A stretch of 15,555 nt of DNA. Source: Candidatus Bathyarchaeota archaeon. Its GTDB lineage: Archaea > Thermoproteota > Bathyarchaeia > EX4484-135. Under the pieces are notes generated by a model. That model was not told where the DNA came from, did not search any database, and was given only the letters and a program-made list of their open reading frames with translations. The position numbers and the translations under genes were made by a program. Below, piece after piece: positions 13,210 to 15,555 of this stretch; position 1 is the stretch's first letter, and each line of letters starts with the position of its first letter. The stretch is taken from NCBI GenBank assembly GCA_011040545.1, contig DQYM01000073.1:1-15555 (forward strand), written 5' to 3'.

Positions 13210-13611
13210 TTAGAGTACGACGGCCCTTAGGGCCTTTACACCTTTCTTAACCCTTAGGGCATCTGCTAGCTCCCTTATCTGCCTTGCCTCCCCTCTAACA
13301 GCTAGTACTTCAAGGCAGTCTTCTTCTGTCAGATGGATGTGTAGTGTAGCTGCTATTATCCCATCGTGCTCATGCTGTATTTCAAGTAGCTCCTCCACTA
13401 GGCCTGGCTTGCCATGCTCATATATCATCACGATAGCACCATTTACCATTCCGCTGAGCTCCTTGGAGCTCTTCAGCTCAGCTAGGAAGGCCCTCATGGC
13501 ATCCTGTAGTGCCTTTGAGCGGTTTGGATAGCCTATATCCATGACTACCTTATCAAACTCTGCTAGTAGGTCGGAGGGAACCGATATGCAGATACGCTCT
13601 GTCCTCTTCAT
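13210..13611 (-). CDS. nikR: NikR-type nickel-responsive transcriptional regulator
   Basis: A 133-residue NikR. Residues 1-47 form the ribbon-helix-helix DNA-binding domain (RICISVPSDLLAEFDKVV, then YPNRSKALQDAMRAFL). Residues 55-133 form the ACT-like metal-binding and tetramerisation domain. All four high-affinity nickel ligands of E. coli NikR are present with exact spacing: His80, His91, His93 and Cys99 in QHEHDG...TLHIH...DCLE. It represses nickel uptake genes when nickel-loaded. The ATG at 13611 is the start because it lies about 30 bp from a TATA-like element (13637-13644) and gives MKRTERI; the open frame extends upstream to 13674 only by chance. No nickel transporter is in the window, so its targets lie elsewhere. 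Confidence 0.93.
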   Translation of the reverse strand: MKRTERICISVPSDLLAEFDKVVMDIGYPNRSKALQDAMRAFLAELKSSKELSGMVNGAIVMIYEHGKPGLVEELLEIQHEHDGIIAATLHIHLTEEDCLEVLAVRGEARQIRELADALRVKKGVKALRAVVL

Positions 13612-13636
13612 GCCTATAGGACTATGCTGCTGCCCC

Positions 13637-13644
13637 TTTTTAAC
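13637..13644. promoter_or_regulatory. Shared TATA element between nikR and the UPF0282 gene
   Basis: TTTTTAAC on the plus strand (GTTAAAAA on the minus strand) is the only TATA-like element between these divergent genes. It predicts starts near 13615 for nikR (ATG at 13611) and near 13666 for the plus gene (TTG at 13674), so one element may serve both. An 8-bp palindrome CCTATAGG (13613-13620) lies at the nikR transcription start and could be an operator half. Confidence 0.45.
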
Positions 13645-13673
13645 ACTTGCCCCCAATAGCCTTAGGGGCTCCA

Positions 13674-14795
13674 TTGGCCACCGAGCTCAAGGCAGGCAGC
13701 ATAAGAGTACGCCTAGTGTGGTTTGATAGCCTTGGGGCGAAGAGCAGCTGCCTCCTAGTCAGGACGCCAGATGTGAGAGTGCTAGTAGACCCAGGGGCAG
13801 CAGCAATGCAGCCTAGCTTCCCCCTGCCGAGCCATGTGAAGGAGGAGCTTAAGCTAAGGGCCTACAGGGCCATAGAGGGGGCAGCCAGGAGGGCAGATGC
13901 CGTAATCATAACGCACTACCACTACGACCACCACGTACGCTTTGACTTCCCAATAGATGCTAGGTCCATCTACGCTGGCAAGGTAATATGGGCTAAGGAT
14001 CCAAATTGCTACATAAATAAATCACAGTGGAGCCGTGCTAGGCTCCTCTTCAGCCAGATGTGCCAGGAACTAGCTGGCCAGGACCTTAAGGAGCTCCTAG
14101 TGAGGCCAGGGCAGAGGGAGTTCAAGGACCCAATGGCGGGCCTCAGGCTAGCTGCTGAGAGGGACTTCGGTAGCTACCGTGCTAGGAGGGAAGAGCTCCT
14201 AGCCAAGGGGCGGGCCTGGCTCAGGAGGCTAGCTGAGGAGCTCTGGGCCAAGCAGCCCTGGCTGCCAAGCCACCTTGAGCTAGGCCCGACCACGGTGGAG
14301 TTCGTGGATGGGCGTGAGGTAGAGGTCGGCCACACGACCATAAGGTTCGCTGGGCCCCACTTCCACGGCATTGAGTACGCAAGGGTAGGCTGGGTCCTAT
14401 CCATAGTGGTTGAGAGGGGCGAGCACAAGCTCCTGTTCAGCTCGGACCTCCAGGGCCCCGTGATAGAGGATTACGCCGAGTGGATCGTGGCCGAGGACCC
14501 CGACCTGCTCATCCTAGATGGGCCTCCCACCTACTTGCTGGGCTACATGATGAACAGGATCAACCTGCGCAGGGCCATAGGGAACATCTGCCGAGTAATC
14601 AGGGCCGTGAGGGCGGACCCGATAATCCTGGACCACCACCTGCTGAGGGAGGCCCGCTACGCTGAGCGCCTCTCAGAGGTCTATCGGGTCGCTAGGGAGG
14701 CTGGCAAGCGTGTCCTAACGGCTGCTGAGCTAATGGGGCAGGAGCCCGTGGTCCTGAGGGCAAGCCGAGGGCAAGGCCTGCTCTATAGCCCGTGA
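13674..14795 (+). CDS. UPF0282 family metallo-beta-lactamase-fold protein
   Basis: A protein of about 373 residues of the metallo-beta-lactamase superfamily, matching the archaeal UPF0282 family. The metal-binding motif is ITHYHYDHH (T-H-x-H-x-D-H). Other family features are the early SLGAKSSCLLVRT and VLVDPGAA, YINKSQWSRARLLF, a FHGIEYARVGWVL loop, SSDLQGPVI with the metal-bridging Asp, LILDGPPTYLLGY, and LDHHLLREARY near the C-terminus. It is expected to be a metal-dependent hydrolase in the cytoplasm; the substrate is unknown for the family. The start is uncertain: TTG at 13674 fits the promoter, TTG at 13647 would lie upstream of the predicted transcript, and GTG at 13716 is shorter. It is divergent from nikR, so nickel control is possible but unproven. 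Confidence 0.9.
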   Translation: MATELKAGSIRVRLVWFDSLGAKSSCLLVRTPDVRVLVDPGAAAMQPSFPLPSHVKEELKLRAYRAIEGAARRADAVIITHYHYDHHVRFDFPIDARSIYAGKVIWAKDPNCYINKSQWSRARLLFSQMCQELAGQDLKELLVRPGQREFKDPMAGLRLAAERDFGSYRARREELLAKGRAWLRRLAEELWAKQPWLPSHLELGPTTVEFVDGREVEVGHTTIRFAGPHFHGIEYARVGWVLSIVVERGEHKLLFSSDLQGPVIEDYAEWIVAEDPDLLILDGPPTYLLGYMMNRINLRRAIGNICRVIRAVRADPIILDHHLLREARYAERLSEVYRVAREAGKRVLTAAELMGQEPVVLRASRGQGLLYSP

Positions 14796-14852
14796 TGGCG
14801 TATGGCCCTGTACTAAGCACACTCCTCAATAACGGCAGCAGCTATGCTGAAA

Positions 14853-14901
14853 CCCGTGCTGTACTTGCATGGTCCCCGCCATGCCTCCCTCTGCCCACGG
14901 G
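14853..14901. repeat. Nested inverted repeat between convergent genes
   Basis: The 111-bp gap between the UPF0282 stop (14795) and the propeller gene stop (14907) has an inner stem GCATGG (14867-14872) with CCATGC (14879-14884). An outer stem pairs CCCGTG (14853-14858) with CACGGG (14896-14901). It may separate the two converging transcripts, although there is no U-tract. No gene is seen in the gap. Confidence 0.35.
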
Positions 14902-14906
14902 CTCCC

Positions 14907-15555
14907 TCAGCACTCAAATTCCCAAGTAGGCCCCGTGAGCGCCCTTATGATGGTCCCCTCTATGATGAATATGGCCTCATCAATTACCTCAACATCGCTT
15001 GGTGAGCATGGGTAGGATTCCTTAACACGGCCACTATCAACTACTATAACGGCGTTCTCAACAGCTATGTAGAGCTTACCGCCTACTAGCTCAGCATCAA
15101 TTGGGCTATCAACGAGGTACTCAAGTACCTTGGAGCCAGATGTGTCCGTAAGGATCACCCTATCTGGGAGGCAGAGCAATATCCTATCTGGTGCTATGAA
15201 ATCAGCATCCCTTATGCCACTAAAGGCATCTGTGCGCCAGGTGATGTGGCCGCTTAGCTCCATGATGAATAGCTCATCCTCCCTAGCCACTAGGAGCTCA
15301 TTAGGCCCAGCGAACTCTATATCAACTAGGCCAGTTAGGCTTGAGTTATGCCAGATGGTCTGGCAAGTTGCATTCAAGATCCTAACGCCCCCTGCATCTG
15401 CCACAAGCGTTAGCTCACCGAGCACATCTATAGCGTAGGCACCAAGCAGGTACGGGTAGGCCCAATCCAGCTTTATTATGCCATCCCTCCTGGCTAGCTC
15501 ACCAGCCCAGCACTCACCAGTATCGCCAAGCCTAGCTACGTAGTAGACACGGCCA
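14907..15555 (-). CDS. Beta-propeller (PQQ/WD-like) protein, C-terminal part (partial)
   Basis: The open frame continues past the internal GTG at 15425 to the right edge, so this is the C-terminal 215 residues of a longer protein whose start is outside the window. The sequence consists of repeats of about 40 residues with a hydrophobic strand, a short turn and an acidic or Gly residue: LTLVADAGGVRILN, ELLVAREDELFIMELSG, RILLCLPDRVILTDTSG, KLYIAVENAVIVVDSG, AIFIIEGTIIRALTG. That pattern is typical of a beta-propeller of the PQQ or WD40-like kind. Two or more Cys (TCQTIW, CSPSD, final EFEC) may form disulfides if it is exported. No catalytic residue is visible. It may be a binding or scaffolding protein; no function is assigned. 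Confidence 0.75.
   Translation of the reverse strand, partial: GRVYYVARLGDTGECWAGELARRDGIIKLDWAYPYLLGAYAIDVLGELTLVADAGGVRILNATCQTIWHNSSLTGLVDIEFAGPNELLVAREDELFIMELSGHITWRTDAFSGIRDADFIAPDRILLCLPDRVILTDTSGSKVLEYLVDSPIDAELVGGKLYIAVENAVIVVDSGRVKESYPCSPSDVEVIDEAIFIIEGTIIRALTGPTWEFEC

Noticed and set aside
14790..14850. Possible C/D box guide RNA (GTGATGG ... CTGA) after the UPF0282 gene
   Set aside because: The C box is imperfect and overlaps the coding end, no internal C'/D' boxes are present, and the box spacing is not convincing.

Overview
The window comes from an archaeon, most likely a hyperthermophilic crenarchaeote (Thermoproteota/TACK). The evidence is an archaeal 16S rRNA 5' end, BRE/TATA promoters placed at leaderless or near-leaderless starts, frequent GTG/TTG starts, AGG-dominated arginine codons, an archaeal HMG-CoA synthase-thiolase-DUF35 operon, diphthine synthase, an SSO10a-like DNA-binding protein, and a threonyl-tRNA synthetase without the editing domain. 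I cannot name a genus.

Layout. Positions 1-354 hold the 5' part of a 16S rRNA gene on the minus strand, which runs off the left edge; its leader and promoter lie at about 355-576. Upstream on the same strand is a secreted, C-terminally anchored PepSY-like protein (594-1943), preceded by a decayed coding remnant (2027-2347). A tRNA-Ile(GAT) on the plus strand (2434-2511) meets the convergent mevalonate-entry operon (HMG-CoA synthase, thiolase, DUF35 protein; 5154 down to 2517). Next is a divergent pair, a small zinc-ribbon protein (minus) and an SSO10a-like winged-helix protein (plus), followed by a bactofilin-like beta-helix protein with twelve 'VGG' repeats of about 17 residues and a small unknown protein. 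A Nudix hydrolase and a diphthine synthase fused to a DUF357 domain follow on the minus strand. The rest is mostly plus strand: an AlaAT-type aminotransferase, a PfkB sugar/nucleoside kinase, a small Cys/His protein and ThrRS. NikR (minus) is divergent from a UPF0282 metallo-beta-lactamase-fold protein (plus). The window ends in a partial beta-propeller protein (minus).

Most of the window is housekeeping: translation (16S, tRNA-Ile, ThrRS, Dph5), isoprenoid lipid precursor synthesis and amino-acid metabolism. The most unusual part is 5286-7619. Two nearly identical 6-5-6 palindromes (GCTCAC-N5-GTGAGC) sit at the same distance upstream of the TATA boxes of the SSO10a-like gene and the bactofilin-like gene. 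This suggests a self-regulated module in which a chromatin-type regulator controls a structural filament protein. Other points worth attention are an Asp in place of the nucleophilic Cys in the thiolase of the mevalonate operon, the Dph5-DUF357 fusion, and two divergent gene pairs that each appear to share a single bidirectional TATA box.
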